From Clostridiaceae bacterium (GTDB lineage: Bacteria; Bacillota; Clostridia; Lachnospirales; Lachnospiraceae): a stretch of DNA of 64,000 nt. The position numbers were made by a program, and so were the translations under genes. Positions 8,246 to 20,284 of this stretch are shown one piece after another (position 1 is the first letter of the stretch; every line of letters begins with the position of its first letter). The notes beneath the pieces were generated by a model. The model saw nothing but the letters and a program-made list of their open reading frames with translations, had not been told where the DNA came from and did not search any database. The stretch lies in NCBI GenBank assembly GCA_902363735.1, contig CABJBA010000001.1:1-64000 (forward strand), read 5' to 3'.

Positions 8246-9771
8246 GATGCTTCACCTCCAGCCATAATCCGCATAATCGCTTCTTCTGATATCTCTTTTC
8301 CGTTTAACTCTCCCACCTGCTTCATGTCCCGGAGCACGATCATCCTGGCGCAGCAGCGGAGCATCTCGTCAATCTCTGAAGAAATAAAGAGCACTGCCAT
8401 CCCTCTTCCCGCAAGCTCCATGACGATTTTCTGAATCTCCGCCTTTGTTCCGATATCAATTCCTCTGGTGGGTTCATCAAGCATCAGAAAATCCGGCTCT
8501 GTGGCAAGCCATCTGGCAAGAATCACTTTCTGCTGATTCCCACCGCTTAAGTTCTTAATTAACTGTTCTGTGCCCGGCGTTTTGATCTGCAGCATATCAA
8601 TATATTCCTTTGCCAGTTCTTCCGCCTCTTTCCTGGAAATCTTATGGAAAATCCCTTTTTTCACCTGAAGGGCAAGTATTATATTTTCCCAGATGGAAAG
8701 TTCGCTGATAATCCCTTCTGTCTTTCGGTTTTCCGGACAGAAAGCGATTCCGTTTCGGATGGCGTCCAGGGGAGAGTGGAGGTGAGCCGTCTCACTTTTT
8801 ACCTTTACTTCGCCTTGGCTAACAGGATCTATTCCAAATAAAATCCTGGCCGTTTCAGACCTCCCGGAGCCTAAAAGCCCGGAAAGGCCCAGAACTTCCC
8901 CCCTTTTTACCTTGAGCCCGAATTCCTTAACCGTGCCGGGGCTGCTGACATTGACCAGTTCAATAAATATCTCTCTTTCCTGTCCCTCGGCCTCCCCGCT
9001 TCCTTTTGAACTCATGGATTCATTAAGCGCTGCGTAGTCCTTGCCTATCATTTTTCCCACCAGCTCCACTCTGGGCAGTTCTTTTGTCAGATATGTTCCC
9101 ACATATTTACCATTTCTAAGTACAGTGATCCGGTCAGTGACCTCATAAACCTGATCCAGGAAATGGGTGACAAAGATAATCCCCATACCTTCCTCACGAA
9201 GTTTTCTCATGATTTGAAACAACTTTTCGACTTCGGCAGAAGAAAGACTGCTGGTGGGTTCATCTAAGATCAGAACCTTTGCATCAATATGGCTGGCTCT
9301 TGCAATAGCCACCATCTGCTGAATAGCCACTGAGTAATGATCCAGATTTTTCGTAACATTTATATGTAAATCAAATTTTTCCAGAAGTTCACTGGCATCG
9401 GCATTGATTTTTTTCCAATTAATAGTTCCAAACTGGTTTTTCGGCTCCCGTCCAATGTAAATGTTTTCCGCTACGGAAAGATTTGGACAGAGATTCACTT
9501 CCTGATATACCGTTGAAATCCCTTGATTCTGCGCTTCCTGTGTGGATCTGGGATTGATTTGCTTTCCTTCTAACTCAATGACTCCCTGATCCTTGGTTTC
9601 CACTCCTGTCAGCACTTTAATGAGAGTTGACTTTCCCGCACCGTTTTCTCCCAACAGGGCATGGATTTCTCCCCGGTTCAAATCAAACTGCACGTCAGAT
9701 AAAGCAATCACGGCTTTTCCAAATGACTTAAATATATTTCTCGCTGTCAACAACCGGTTCCCAGCACTCAT
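8242..9771 (-). CDS. ABC sugar transporter ATP-binding protein (YtfR-like, two ATPase domains)
   Basis: A 509-residue cytoplasmic ATPase with two ABC domains, as usual for monosaccharide importers. The first has Walker A GENGAGKST (41-49), the Q-loop region VYQEVNLCPNLSVAEN, Walker B VLILDEPTSS and a degenerate signature. The second has an altered Walker A (GLLGSGRSE), the signature LSGGNQQKV and FLMLDEPTRGID. The start is supported by GAGGAG eight bases upstream. It energises the two permeases encoded downstream. A terminator-like hairpin (9825-9864) lies between this gene and the binding-protein gene upstream, which probably lowers its expression relative to the binding protein. Confidence 0.94.
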   Translation of the reverse strand: MSAGNRLLTARNIFKSFGKAVIALSDVQFDLNRGEIHALLGENGAGKSTLIKVLTGVETKDQGVIELEGKQINPRSTQEAQNQGISTVYQEVNLCPNLSVAENIYIGREPKNQFGTINWKKINADASELLEKFDLHINVTKNLDHYSVAIQQMVAIARASHIDAKVLILDEPTSSLSSAEVEKLFQIMRKLREEGMGIIFVTHFLDQVYEVTDRITVLRNGKYVGTYLTKELPRVELVGKMIGKDYAALNESMSSKGSGEAEGQEREIFIELVNVSSPGTVKEFGLKVKRGEVLGLSGLLGSGRSETARILFGIDPVSQGEVKVKSETAHLHSPLDAIRNGIAFCPENRKTEGIISELSIWENIILALQVKKGIFHKISRKEAEELAKEYIDMLQIKTPGTEQLIKNLSGGNQQKVILARWLATEPDFLMLDEPTRGIDIGTKAEIQKIVMELAGRGMAVLFISSEIDEMLRCCARMIVLRDMKQVGELNGKEISEEAIMRIMAGGEAS

Positions 9772-9824
9772 GGTGTTTTCTCCTCGCTTTCAATATTAAG
9801 AGGGCATATCCTCTGATAGAAAAA

Positions 9825-9864
9825 GAGCTGCTGCAAAAATAATAATTTACTTTTGCAACAGCCC
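9825..9864 (-). terminator. Intercistronic hairpin between binding protein and ATPase genes
   Basis: On the minus strand GCTGTTGCAAAA pairs with TTTTTGCAGCAGC, followed by TCTTTTTC. It follows the binding-protein stop by a few bases and probably ends part of the transcripts, so that the binding protein is made in excess. The arabinose transporter operon has a hairpin at the equivalent place (32346-32396). Confidence 0.65.
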
Positions 9865-9870
9865 CGCAGT

Positions 9871-10926
9871 TTAATATTTACGGTTTGGAAGTACTTCGGC
9901 TGCCATATCAGAGGTGAATACGCCATCTACCGACTTTACCCATTTCTCAACAGACTCGCCTGCTTTCAGCTTTGCTGCTGTTTCAAATAAAAGCGGTCCA
10001 AGCAGAGGATTGCACTCTACAGTACAGTTTGCTTCTCCGGCTGCCATTGCTTCAAAGATTGCGCGCACACCGTCAATGGAAACAATCTTAATATCTTCAC
10101 CCGGCTTTAATCCAGCTTCTTTGATAGCTTCGATTGCTCCAAGAGCCATGTCGTCATTGTGTGCATAAACACCCTTGATATCTTTATTGGACTTTAAGAA
10201 AGATTCCATAACTTCTTTTCCCTGAGCTCTGGTAAAATCACCGGTCTGAGAGGCTATAATTTCAATATTTGGAAAGCTTGCTTTGATTTCATCGTCAAAT
10301 CCGGTCTTACGGTCAGTCGCTGCAGAGGCACCTACCGTTCCCTCCAGCTCAACAATTTTACCTTCTTCTCCAATCAGCTTTGCCATTTCCTTTGCAGCCA
10401 TCTTTCCTTCTTCAATGAAGTCAGACCCGATAAAGGTTGCATATAAGTCTTCGCTGACATCTGCCCTGCGGTCCAGAAGAATGATGGGAATTCCTGCTTC
10501 CTGTGCCTCAGCAAATACCTGATCCCATCCGGTTTCTACGACTGGCGCAAGACCGATTACATCTACGCCCTGCTCGATAAAGTTCTTGATCGCTTTAATC
10601 TGATTTTCCTGCTTCTGCTGCGCGTCAGCAAAAAGAAGCTCTACCTTATCTGCATTTTCAGATGCATAGGTCTGAATGGAAAGTGTTTCCGCATCACGCC
10701 AACCGGATTCCTGACCAATCTGGGCAAACCCCACTACCAGCTTTTCTCCTGATGTGTCAGCAGCTTTGCCAGTGGTTTCCTCTGCCTTTTTTGTTGTTTC
10801 TCCCTGTGCTGCCGTAGTCTGGGGAGCAGCTGTGGTTGCTGAACTGCTGGCTCCGCTGCTGCATGCAGCTAAGGAAGCTGCTGCCAGGCAAGAACAAAGC
10901 AATACGCTTAAAAATCTTTTTTTCAT
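9871..10926 (-). CDS. Sugar ABC transporter substrate-binding lipoprotein (YtfQ-like)
   Basis: A secreted lipoprotein of about 351 residues. The signal peptide is followed by lipobox LAAC (Cys near residue 22), a low-complexity Ser/Thr/Ala/Glu linker to about 65, and one Peripla_BP_4 domain that begins LVVGFAQIGQESGWRDA. SPVVETGWD-like text (here APVVETGWDQVF), LDRRADV and HNDDMALGAIEAIKEAG are close to E. coli YtfQ, the galactofuranose-binding protein. The start at 10926 was chosen because GGAGG lies nine bases upstream; ATG at 10932 is only three bases from it. It delivers sugar to the permease pair encoded downstream. An 11-bp inverted repeat (10992-11027) separates it from the regulator gene. 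Confidence 0.93.
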   Translation of the reverse strand: MKKRFLSVLLCSCLAAASLAACSSGASSSATTAAPQTTAAQGETTKKAEETTGKAADTSGEKLVVGFAQIGQESGWRDAETLSIQTYASENADKVELLFADAQQKQENQIKAIKNFIEQGVDVIGLAPVVETGWDQVFAEAQEAGIPIILLDRRADVSEDLYATFIGSDFIEEGKMAAKEMAKLIGEEGKIVELEGTVGASAATDRKTGFDDEIKASFPNIEIIASQTGDFTRAQGKEVMESFLKSNKDIKGVYAHNDDMALGAIEAIKEAGLKPGEDIKIVSIDGVRAIFEAMAAGEANCTVECNPLLGPLLFETAAKLKAGESVEKWVKSVDGVFTSDMAAEVLPNRKY

Positions 10927-10991
10927 TTTCATGATCCTCCTTTTTCTTTCAACTATGCATCTATTATGTAGGAAGGAAGATAAAAAGTCTT

Positions 10992-11027
10992 TGCAATAAT
11001 TTGAGTAAAAGGTATAAAATTATTGCA
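10992..11027 (-). repeat. 11-bp inverted repeat across the response-regulator stop codon
   Basis: TGCAATAATTT (10992-11002) and AAATTATTGCA (11017-11027) are perfect inverted copies around a 14-base loop that includes the regulator's stop codon. On the minus strand the hairpin is followed by AAGACTTTTTATC. It could be a weak terminator, an RNA-processing site or an operator for the AraC-type regulator in front of the binding-protein gene. Confidence 0.5.
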
Positions 11028-12246
11028 TGCGGGAGGGCTGGCTGTCATTTTTTATAAACCTGCGGTATTCCGCAGGACTGACCCCCAAATTCTTTTTAAA
11101 CACATTGCTGAAATAATGCTGGTTTGCATACCCGGTCAGCTCAGCAATTTCATAAATTTTCAATTCATTATGGTGCAAAAGCTCAATAGCCTTGCGGATT
11201 CTTACGCTGGTTAAGTAATCAATAAAAGTGACTCCCAACTCTTTGCGGAACATCCGGCTTAAATGAGGAACAGACAGATTCACATAGCCTGCTGCATCCT
11301 GGAAGGAAAAGTCCTCCCTTGAATAGTTTTCTTCAATATAAAGTTTCAAATCCTTAATCACCGAAGAACCGGTTTCCAGCTCCTTTAAGCGGCTGACAGC
11401 CGTTTCATAAGTCTCAGCCAGAGATCCATAATTATCTCCGTTTACCTGCATAACCAGGCTGCGCACCGGCAAATGAGTCTCCAGAATAGTACAGTATGCC
11501 CTCACCTGTTCCTCTGTAATTTCCTGGGACACTGTTTTTGATACCACGATCAAATTTCCATGCCTGTCCTGACAACTGCATGGATTTTCAAGGCCGAGAA
11601 ACATTTCATTTGCAATATTCTCAGCGGCAAAAAAAAGCAAATCTTCATTCCAGGTACTTTTTACATCTTCCGTTTTTAAATATTCCAGAGACACAAGGGT
11701 GACCGTAAAAGGTTCCGGGAGAAGCAGATTTAAATAACGGGAACGGTCCCTGATCTCTTCCCTTGTATAATGCCCTTCCAGAGCCTTCTGCAAGAAATTG
11801 GAGGCAAGATAGGTACGATTTTGTGCAAGCATGCTTTTTGCCCAGTCAAGATATTTGTCTTCACTTTCCTCTTTCTGCAGCCTTTCCCGGACTCGCTTCA
11901 TCATCTCATCAAAAGGTCCCTCCATCAGGGGCTTGAGAAGATATTCAAAAACTCCCAGTTTCAGGGCTTCTCTCGCATAATCAAACCGGTCATAACCGGT
12001 GATAATAATCACCACTGCTCTGGGGTTTATCTCTCTTAATTTTTTAATAAACTGGAGCCCATTTAAAAATGGCATATTGATATCAACAAAATAAACATCC
12101 GGAGAAATGCCTTTTGCCAGTTCCAGGGCCATCTCTCCGTCCTCGGCTTCTGCTGCAAGCTCGAAATCACTGTATTGCTTTAAAAAACTGATAATCCCCC
12201 GGCGGATGATATACTCATCATCCGCTACCAGTACCTTATATCCCAT
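11020..12246 (-). CDS. YesN-type response regulator with AraC DNA-binding domain
   Basis: A 408-residue cytoplasmic transcription factor. The receiver domain has the acidic pair ADDE, the phosphoacceptor Asp55 in FVDINMPF, the ITGYDRFDYA region and LLKP. A middle region without a clear motif is followed by a C-terminal AraC/XylS domain with two helix-turn-helix units (FQDAAGYVNLSVPHLSRMF and IYEIAELTGYANQHYFSNVF). The start MGYKVLV has AGGAGG five bases upstream. It heads the transporter operon on the minus strand, and the partner kinase is at 4338-6128. It most likely activates the promoter for the binding protein when phosphorylated. Confidence 0.93.
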   Translation of the reverse strand: MGYKVLVADDEYIIRRGIISFLKQYSDFELAAEAEDGEMALELAKGISPDVYFVDINMPFLNGLQFIKKLREINPRAVVIIITGYDRFDYAREALKLGVFEYLLKPLMEGPFDEMMKRVRERLQKEESEDKYLDWAKSMLAQNRTYLASNFLQKALEGHYTREEIRDRSRYLNLLLPEPFTVTLVSLEYLKTEDVKSTWNEDLLFFAAENIANEMFLGLENPCSCQDRHGNLIVVSKTVSQEITEEQVRAYCTILETHLPVRSLVMQVNGDNYGSLAETYETAVSRLKELETGSSVIKDLKLYIEENYSREDFSFQDAAGYVNLSVPHLSRMFRKELGVTFIDYLTSVRIRKAIELLHHNELKIYEIAELTGYANQHYFSNVFKKNLGVSPAEYRRFIKNDSQPSRMQ

Positions 12247-12295
12247 AAGTACCTCCTCCTGTAACTTCATTTGATTCTTATATTTTAGCACAAAA

Positions 12296-12335
12296 ACAGG
12301 AAAAGGCCGATTATCAGCAATCGGCCTTTTCCTGT
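12296..12335. terminator. Bidirectional terminator with 17-bp perfect stem
   Basis: Perfect 17-bp arms at 12296-12312 and 12319-12335 enclose a 6-base loop, with A-rich sequence before and T-rich after in both directions. It ends the minus-strand tRNA-Leu transcript before the response-regulator gene. Confidence 0.8.
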
Positions 12336-12346
12336 AAAAATAGTAA

Positions 12347-12430
12347 TGCGGGAGATGGGACTTGAACCCACACGATCATACAACCACAAGATCCTTAGTC
12401 TTGCCTGTCTGCCAATTCCAGCACTCCCGC
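12347..12430 (-). tRNA. tRNA-Leu (anticodon AAG), copy 1
   Basis: An 84-nt class II tRNA with acceptor stem GCGGGAG/CTCCCGC and discriminator A. The anticodon stem CAAGA/TCTTG holds loop CTAAGGA, giving anticodon AAG (I34 after editing) for CUU/CUC. The variable-arm stem is GGTT/GATC with wobble pairs. It lies 49 bp downstream of tRNA-Leu(CAG) on the same strand and is probably co-transcribed with it. Confidence 0.93.
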
Positions 12431-12479
12431 AGTCATTTAAATATCAAACCAAACAGCCATGACTTTCTGTAAGGTTTCA

Positions 12480-12563
12480 TGCAGAAGAAGGGAGTCGAAC
12501 CCTCAAGATATTGCTACCACACGGACCTGAACCGTGCGCGTCTGCCAATTCCGCCACTTCTGC
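12480..12563 (-). tRNA. tRNA-Leu (anticodon CAG), copy 2
   Basis: Identical to the copy at 1031-1114 except for one base in the variable arm. The acceptor stem is GCAGAAG/CTTCTGC and the anticodon loop TTCAGGT (CAG). It is the first gene of a two-tRNA transcript driven by the promoter at 12596-12624. The leader here lacks the AAATTGA/TCAATTT hairpin seen before the other two units. Confidence 0.95.
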
Positions 12564-12595
12564 ATTTTGTTATCGCTTCCGCAACAACAATAGCT

Positions 12596-12624
12596 ATTAT
12601 ATTATACAGGCCTTCATATGTCAA
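12596..12624 (-). promoter_or_regulatory. Strong sigma-A promoter for the minus-strand tRNA-Leu pair
   Basis: Perfect TTGACA (12619-12624) and TATAAT (12596-12601) hexamers with a 17-bp spacer on the minus strand, about 30 bp before tRNA-Leu(CAG) copy 2. Confidence 0.85.
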
Positions 12625-12679
12625 CAACATTTTTCCAAATTTTATAAATTATTTTTTTGTATATATTTTTCAAAAAATA

Positions 12680-12708
12680 TTGACAATTTCTTTGATGAGT
12701 GATAAGAT
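12680..12708 (+). promoter_or_regulatory. Strong sigma-A promoter for the plus-strand tRNA-Leu
   Basis: TTGACA (12680-12685), 17 bp, TAAGAT (12703-12708), 12 bp before the tRNA at 12721. It is divergent from the promoter at 12596-12624. Confidence 0.8.
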
Positions 12709-12720
12709 TACTATCGTTGT

Positions 12721-12804
12721 GCGGGAGTGCTGGAATTGGCAGACAGGCAAGACTAAGGATCTTGTGTCTGTATAGACGTGTGGGTTCAAGTCCCATCTCC
12801 CGCA
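12721..12804 (+). tRNA. tRNA-Leu (anticodon AAG), copy 2
   Basis: Same body as the minus-strand copy at 12347-12430, with anticodon loop CTAAGGA (AAG). The variable arm differs by compensating changes: GTCT/AGAC here against GGTT/GATC there, both with loop GTAT, so both arms can fold. Confidence 0.93.
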
Positions 12805-12818
12805 TTAAAATACAAAGG

Positions 12819-12862
12819 CATGCTGCAAAATTATTTTTCAAATATTTTGCAGCATGTTTTTT
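12819..12862 (+). terminator. Terminator of the plus-strand tRNA-Leu
   Basis: CATGCTGCAAAAT (12819-12831) and ATTTTGCAGCATG (12844-12856) form a perfect 13-bp stem followed by TTTTTTA. Confidence 0.85.
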
Positions 12863-12986
12863 ATTTATAAACAAGAAATCAAACATATTATATTTTGATC
12901 TCAGGGTATAGCTATTTAAGACATTTAAAGCTGTGTCCGACTTTAATATTTATTATCGTCCTAATTATCCATCTGGGCTAGGCCTC

Positions 12987-13043
12987 CTCCTATGTTTAAG
13001 TTTGGTTTTTTACACCATTCTCAAAATAACATAGGAGTTTTTT
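12987..13043 (+). terminator. Terminator-like hairpin downstream of the tRNA cluster
   Basis: CTCCTATGTT (12987-12996) and AACATAGGAG (13028-13037) are perfect inverted copies with a 31-base loop, followed by TTTTTT on the plus strand. The long loop makes efficiency uncertain. The stretch 12863-13020 shows no gene. Confidence 0.45.
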
Positions 13044-13206
13044 CATTGATATCTTTATCCTTCCCGTTTGGTACACTTGAAAACAGCACACTGCAGAATA
13101 AACCACCGTTCTGAATCATTGCCCAAAAATAACCTGAACAAATACAATCCATGTGTTTTACAGGTAAAGCTTCTTCTACTTGCCAAACCGTCATCAACAA
13201 AAGCAT
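13021..13206 (-). CDS. Small open frame after atpC, possibly a gene remnant
   Basis: A 61-codon minus-strand frame that starts four bases after the atpC stop, within TTGTTGATGACG. It encodes a hydrophobic-aromatic, Cys-containing peptide with no family I recognise. No good ribosome-binding site is visible, and its end overlaps the inverted repeat at 13028-13037. It could be a short protein translated by coupling to atpC, a fragment of a lost gene, or a chance frame. I lean towards remnant or chance. Confidence 0.25.
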   Translation of the reverse strand: MLLLMTVWQVEEALPVKHMDCICSGYFWAMIQNGGLFCSVLFSSVPNGKDKDINEKTPMLF

Positions 13207-13209
13207 TTA

Positions 13210-13620
13210 CTATGATATTCTCCGATTATTAACTACACTCAAGCGAACCAAAGCTCTTTTTAATTTAGCCTCCGCTCTTTTCTTGTCTTTGCTGTTTTGT
13301 GCTGATTCTAAAATTTTTTCAACATTTTCGATCGCCATTTTCACACGAAGAGGATCAATCTCATCTGCCCATTCAAAGGTCGTGGCTACAATACACACCT
13401 CACCATCCCTGACAGTCAGCAGCCCTCCGATACAAGCAGCATAACGGTGCTCCTCCTCGATATCAAGGCGTAATTCTCCCATTCCAAGAGCTGTCGCAAA
13501 ATCAACATGCCTTGCACGTACCCCTATGTCTCCTTCTATCGTCCGCACATGAAGCATATCGGCCGGACCAGAATACATTAAACCGTCTGGGGTTACGATA
13601 TTTAATTCAAATGATCTCAT
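13210..13620 (-). CDS. atpC: F-type ATP synthase epsilon subunit
   Basis: A 136-residue epsilon subunit, the regulatory central-stalk protein that binds gamma and the c-ring. The N-terminal beta-sandwich text (FELNIVTPDGLMYSGPADML, EGDIGV) is typical, and a C-terminal helical hairpin rich in Lys/Arg/Ala (about 95-130) can act as the inhibitory arm. It is the last recognised gene of the atp operon and starts 11 bases after the atpD stop. Length is normal for the family. Confidence 0.95.
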   Translation of the reverse strand: MRSFELNIVTPDGLMYSGPADMLHVRTIEGDIGVRARHVDFATALGMGELRLDIEEEHRYAACIGGLLTVRDGEVCIVATTFEWADEIDPLRVKMAIENVEKILESAQNSKDKKRAEAKLKRALVRLSVVNNRRIS

Positions 13621-13631
13621 TGCTTATCACC

Positions 13632-15883
<2,252 letters not shown>

Positions 15884-15904
15884 GCACTTTCCCTTCTTTC
15901 TGTT

Positions 15905-17431
15905 TTATATGGAATTGCTCAGTTTATTTATAAAAGATTTCTTTGCTCTTTCGATCGCATTGTTCAATGTATCTTGTTCTTCTTCTGACAACGTTCCATT
16001 TTGTCTGATTGCAGTCAAAATATCTTTTTGCTGTTCATCCATTTGCTCATAGAGAAATTGTTCAAAATCCTGTACTTTGTCAACAGCTATCTCTGTAAAG
16101 TCACGACTTAATACAGCATGAAACAAACAAACCTGTTTCTCCACTGGAACTGGTGACGTTTCACTTTGTTTCAGAGCTTCAACAATACAACGCCCCTGCG
16201 TCAAACGGCGCCGGGTAGAAATATCTAAATCACTTCCAAACTGTGCAAAGGAGGCAAGTTCGTTATACTGGCTATACAACAGTTTTAAACGGCCTGAAAT
16301 TTTTCGCATGGCTGGAATTTGTGCAGTTCCGCCAACACGGCTCACTGAAATCCCAGGATTAACCGCCGGAATAATCCCCTCATGAAACAGTTCTGTTTCC
16401 AAGTAAATTTGTCCGTCAGTAATTGAAATAACATTTGTTGGAATATAAGCCGAAATATCTCCTGCCTGTGTTTCAATAATTGGTAATGCCGTGATGGAAC
16501 CTCCGCCATGTGACTTAGAAAGACGGACGCCACGTTCCAGCAACCGACTGTGTAAATAGAAAACATCACCAGGATATGCTTCGCGTCCGGGCGGGCGGCG
16601 GATTAACAGCGACAGGGTCCGGTATGCTACTGCATGTTTTGATAAATCATCATAAACAATCAACACATCACGGCCTTGTTCCATAAAAAACTCTGCCATA
16701 GTACAGCCGGTGTAGGGAACTATATATTGCAATGGCGCTGGTTCAGCAGCTGTAGCCGCCACAATAACCGTATAATCCAGTGCACCATTTTGTTTCAGTT
16801 TCTCAGCTACCTGTGCCAGCTTATTTTGTTGCTGGCCTATTGCAACATAGACACAAATGACATTTTCATTTTTCTGGTTAATAATAGTGTCTATAGCAAT
16901 GGTTGTTTTTCCGGTCTGGCGGTCACCAATAATCAGCTCACGCTGTCCGCGGCCGATAGGAATCATTGAATCAATTGCTTTGATTCCTGTTTGCAGAGGA
17001 ACTGACACTCTCTCGCGCTCAATAATACCTGCCGCAGGCCGTTCGATTGGATAATAGTCATGAACAGAAATTGGTCCTTTTCCATCCAAAGGAGCACCCA
17101 ATGCATCAACTACACGCCCAAGCAATGCCTCCCCAACAGGTACAGAAACCACTTTTCCGGTACGCTTTACGACATCCCCCTCATGTATTAAGCTATCATC
17201 TCCCAGTAACACTACGGTAACTTTGTCTTTGTCTAAATTCAGGGCCATACCAAAGACATTCTCCGGAAAAGCAAGCAACTCATTTGATACGCACGCATCC
17301 AGCCCATAAACTTGTGCAATACCATCACCGACAGTAAGTACTGTACCGATTTCAGTTAATTTTACTTTCTTTTCATATTGTTGTATTTGTGCTTTTAAAA
17401 TACGTGTAATATCTTCAGGATTTAACTTCAT
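15905..17431 (-). CDS. atpA: F-type ATP synthase alpha subunit
   Basis: A 508-residue non-catalytic nucleotide-binding subunit of F1. The P-loop GDRQTGKT is at 169-176 and the conserved [19 protein letters not shown] segment is present near 350-370. The N-terminal crown domain ([16 protein letters not shown]) is complete. It starts 28 bases after atpH and ends 21 bases before atpG. Confidence 0.98.
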   Translation of the reverse strand: MKLNPEDITRILKAQIQQYEKKVKLTEIGTVLTVGDGIAQVYGLDACVSNELLAFPENVFGMALNLDKDKVTVVLLGDDSLIHEGDVVKRTGKVVSVPVGEALLGRVVDALGAPLDGKGPISVHDYYPIERPAAGIIERERVSVPLQTGIKAIDSMIPIGRGQRELIIGDRQTGKTTIAIDTIINQKNENVICVYVAIGQQQNKLAQVAEKLKQNGALDYTVIVAATAAEPAPLQYIVPYTGCTMAEFFMEQGRDVLIVYDDLSKHAVAYRTLSLLIRRPPGREAYPGDVFYLHSRLLERGVRLSKSHGGGSITALPIIETQAGDISAYIPTNVISITDGQIYLETELFHEGIIPAVNPGISVSRVGGTAQIPAMRKISGRLKLLYSQYNELASFAQFGSDLDISTRRRLTQGRCIVEALKQSETSPVPVEKQVCLFHAVLSRDFTEIAVDKVQDFEQFLYEQMDEQQKDILTAIRQNGTLSEEEQDTLNNAIERAKKSFINKLSNSI

Positions 17432-17459
17432 TATTCTTCACCTATTTGAAAATCTCTCT

Positions 17460-18005
17460 TTAATAATTGCCCAGTTTGACTGACGAAAATATTTGTTGAA
17501 TTTGTTCAAGCCTCGCTTTAATACTGCCATCATATTGCTTACCAGCTATTTCAAGCTTTAATCCACCGATACATTCTTGTTCCAGTTGATTATCCAAAAG
17601 GATTGTTTTTCCAGTGTAGCGGACAAGTACATTCTCTAATTCTTCCGCTAATTCAGGAGAAAGGGGAATTGCAGAAATAACTTTAACAGATAAAATATTG
17701 TGCAGATTTCTATAATTTTCTATATACTTAATTAAAATCTGCGGCAATAACATTATTTCTTTTTTATCACTGAGTAAATATATCGAATTCTTCAGTAAAA
17801 CCGGCACTGCTCCGATCCACTGGTCTAACAACACCTTTTTTTCACTGACAGTTACAGCCGGAGAAGCCAGCAGCTTAAGGTACTCAGGCTCCTGTTTAAA
17901 AATCCCGCTGAGTACAATGCAAGCCTCATAAATATCCACCTCAATAGCTTGCTCTATTGCAAGCTCTGTCAATGCATTAACATATGCTGCCCCTACTACA
18001 CTCAT
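17460..18005 (-). CDS. atpH: F-type ATP synthase delta subunit
   Basis: A 181-residue peripheral-stalk subunit that joins F1 to the b subunits. The N-terminal helical bundle (GAAYVNALTELAIEQ) and the C-terminal conserved stretch QECIGGLKLEIAGKQYDGSIK are typical. Its start overlaps the end of atpF by four bases. Its presence separates this operon from the N-ATPase type, which lacks delta. Confidence 0.94.
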   Translation of the reverse strand: MSVVGAAYVNALTELAIEQAIEVDIYEACIVLSGIFKQEPEYLKLLASPAVTVSEKKVLLDQWIGAVPVLLKNSIYLLSDKKEIMLLPQILIKYIENYRNLHNILSVKVISAIPLSPELAEELENVLVRYTGKTILLDNQLEQECIGGLKLEIAGKQYDGSIKARLEQIQQIFSSVKLGNY

Positions 18006-18511
18006 AACGCACCTTTCTTTATCTCATATATAAAATCCTTTATAAAGCGGCTGTGATCATCCTCAGAAATTTCTTTTTCAATCACTGTCTGTGCTATTTT
18101 CAACGTAATATCCGAAATATCCTCCTGTATTTGTGCCATTGCTTTGCTTCGCATCTGTTTTGCATCTGTCTCAGCTTTGTCAAGTATATGAGCTGCTTCT
18201 GCTTTAGCTGTTTGCTGTGTTTTCTCGGCTTTCTGCAAAGCAGTTTCTCTGCTGCGTGTGATTATTTGATCTGCTTCTTCATCTGCGATGCTTAATCTTC
18301 TTTCATAACTTTGTTTTGCTTGTACCGCCTCTGTCTGTAAAACGTCTGCTTTTGTATAAACTGCATCAATCTCCTCCTGCCTTTTCCTTAAAATTTCTTG
18401 TACCGGTTCAAATAAAAAGTGCCGCACAATGCGGTACAAAATATATAAATTCAGTACCATAACAATCGAAGTCCACGGCACAAAAGAAATAAACCCCAGC
18501 GTTTCCTGCAC
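18002..18511 (-). CDS. atpF: F-type ATP synthase b subunit
   Basis: A 169-residue membrane-anchored stator. One N-terminal transmembrane helix (about 8-28, WTSIVMVLNLYILYRIV) is followed by a long Ala/Glu/Lys-rich coiled coil to about 150. There is a single b gene, so a homodimer is expected. It follows atpE by 32 bases and overlaps atpH. Confidence 0.94.
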   Translation of the reverse strand: MQETLGFISFVPWTSIVMVLNLYILYRIVRHFLFEPVQEILRKRQEEIDAVYTKADVLQTEAVQAKQSYERRLSIADEEADQIITRSRETALQKAEKTQQTAKAEAAHILDKAETDAKQMRSKAMAQIQEDISDITLKIAQTVIEKEISEDDHSRFIKDFIYEIKKGAL

Positions 18512-18543
18512 TCAATTCACCTCCCAAACAAATATCACCCTGA

Positions 18544-19574
<1,031 letters not shown>

Positions 19575-19585
<11 letters not shown>

Positions 19586-20000
19586 TTTTACCTCCTCCAT
19601 CTGCATCCACGTTTTTTTTGTCCCGATATGTTCCAGTTATCTGGAGCAGTAAAATCGTAATCCGGGGAAAGATATACGGAATCAGAATTGTAAAAGGATT
19701 GGCCTTCAAAAAAACAATTGCCAGGATTGTAATAATCATCAGCAGCAACATACGGACATTATAAGAAACCATTACGATTCCTTTACTTTTTTCAGAAGAT
19801 GACTGAACTGCCTTTTCCAGCGATAAAGCCAAAAGAAAGAAGTTGAGGATCGCCAGTATGCTGCCGATTACACTCCCCAGTAATACCGAAAATGTCAACT
19901 TTCCTAGCACTGCAAATATCCCGACCACTCCCCCGCTAAGAGATAATACTCCTATTATGATCAAGAATATATATCGTGTTGTATCTTTACTAAAGTGCAT
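19575..20000 (-). CDS. atpI: ATP synthase subunit I (AtpI-like)
   Basis: A 141-residue protein with four predicted transmembrane helices and a short charged C-terminal tail. Its position directly before atpB and its size fit AtpI, a poorly conserved accessory protein thought to help c-ring assembly. Sequence similarity alone is weak, so the name rests mainly on context. Its end overlaps the start of atpB. Confidence 0.75.
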
Positions 20001-20023
20001 AATTTAAGCCTCCTTCCACAGCA

Positions 20024-20284
20024 CTATTGATGTTTGTTGTATTGATTTTTTTTCTCATGATCTGTTCTGTCATTACATTGTGCTTTATAAAACCGGTAAA
20101 AGGTGTTTATCAGAGCGCTGATACCTAATAGAATGCCTACAATAACAACCCAATAACCGGTACTGAATTTGCTCTGTATCCACAACGAAACAAAGACACA
20201 TATCAGCAGTGGCACAATCAAAGATACACCAAACTGGGTAATAAGAACCATATAATTCCATACACCCTTTTTCTGCCTTCTCAT
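20024..20284 (-). CDS. AtpZ/AtpI-family small membrane protein, first gene of the atp operon
   Basis: An 86-residue protein with two hydrophobic helices (about 12-34 and 42-62) and charged ends. The pattern GVSLIVPLLICVFVSLWIQ followed by GILLGISALINTFYRFYK resembles AtpZ (AtpQ-like) proteins that precede atpI in many Firmicutes and may assist F0 assembly or cation loading. The start has GGAGG nine bases upstream. It is the first translated gene of the operon, so the promoter must lie in 20285-20760. Confidence 0.7.
   Translation of the reverse strand: MRRQKKGVWNYMVLITQFGVSLIVPLLICVFVSLWIQSKFSTGYWVVIVGILLGISALINTFYRFYKAQCNDRTDHEKKNQYNKHQ

Noticed and set aside
1031..12804. Inverted and direct tRNA-Leu copies as attachment sites of an integrated element
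   Set aside because: No integrase, excisionase or phage gene lies between them, and the copies are complete tRNA genes or one decayed whole unit rather than the partial 3' duplications typical of att sites.
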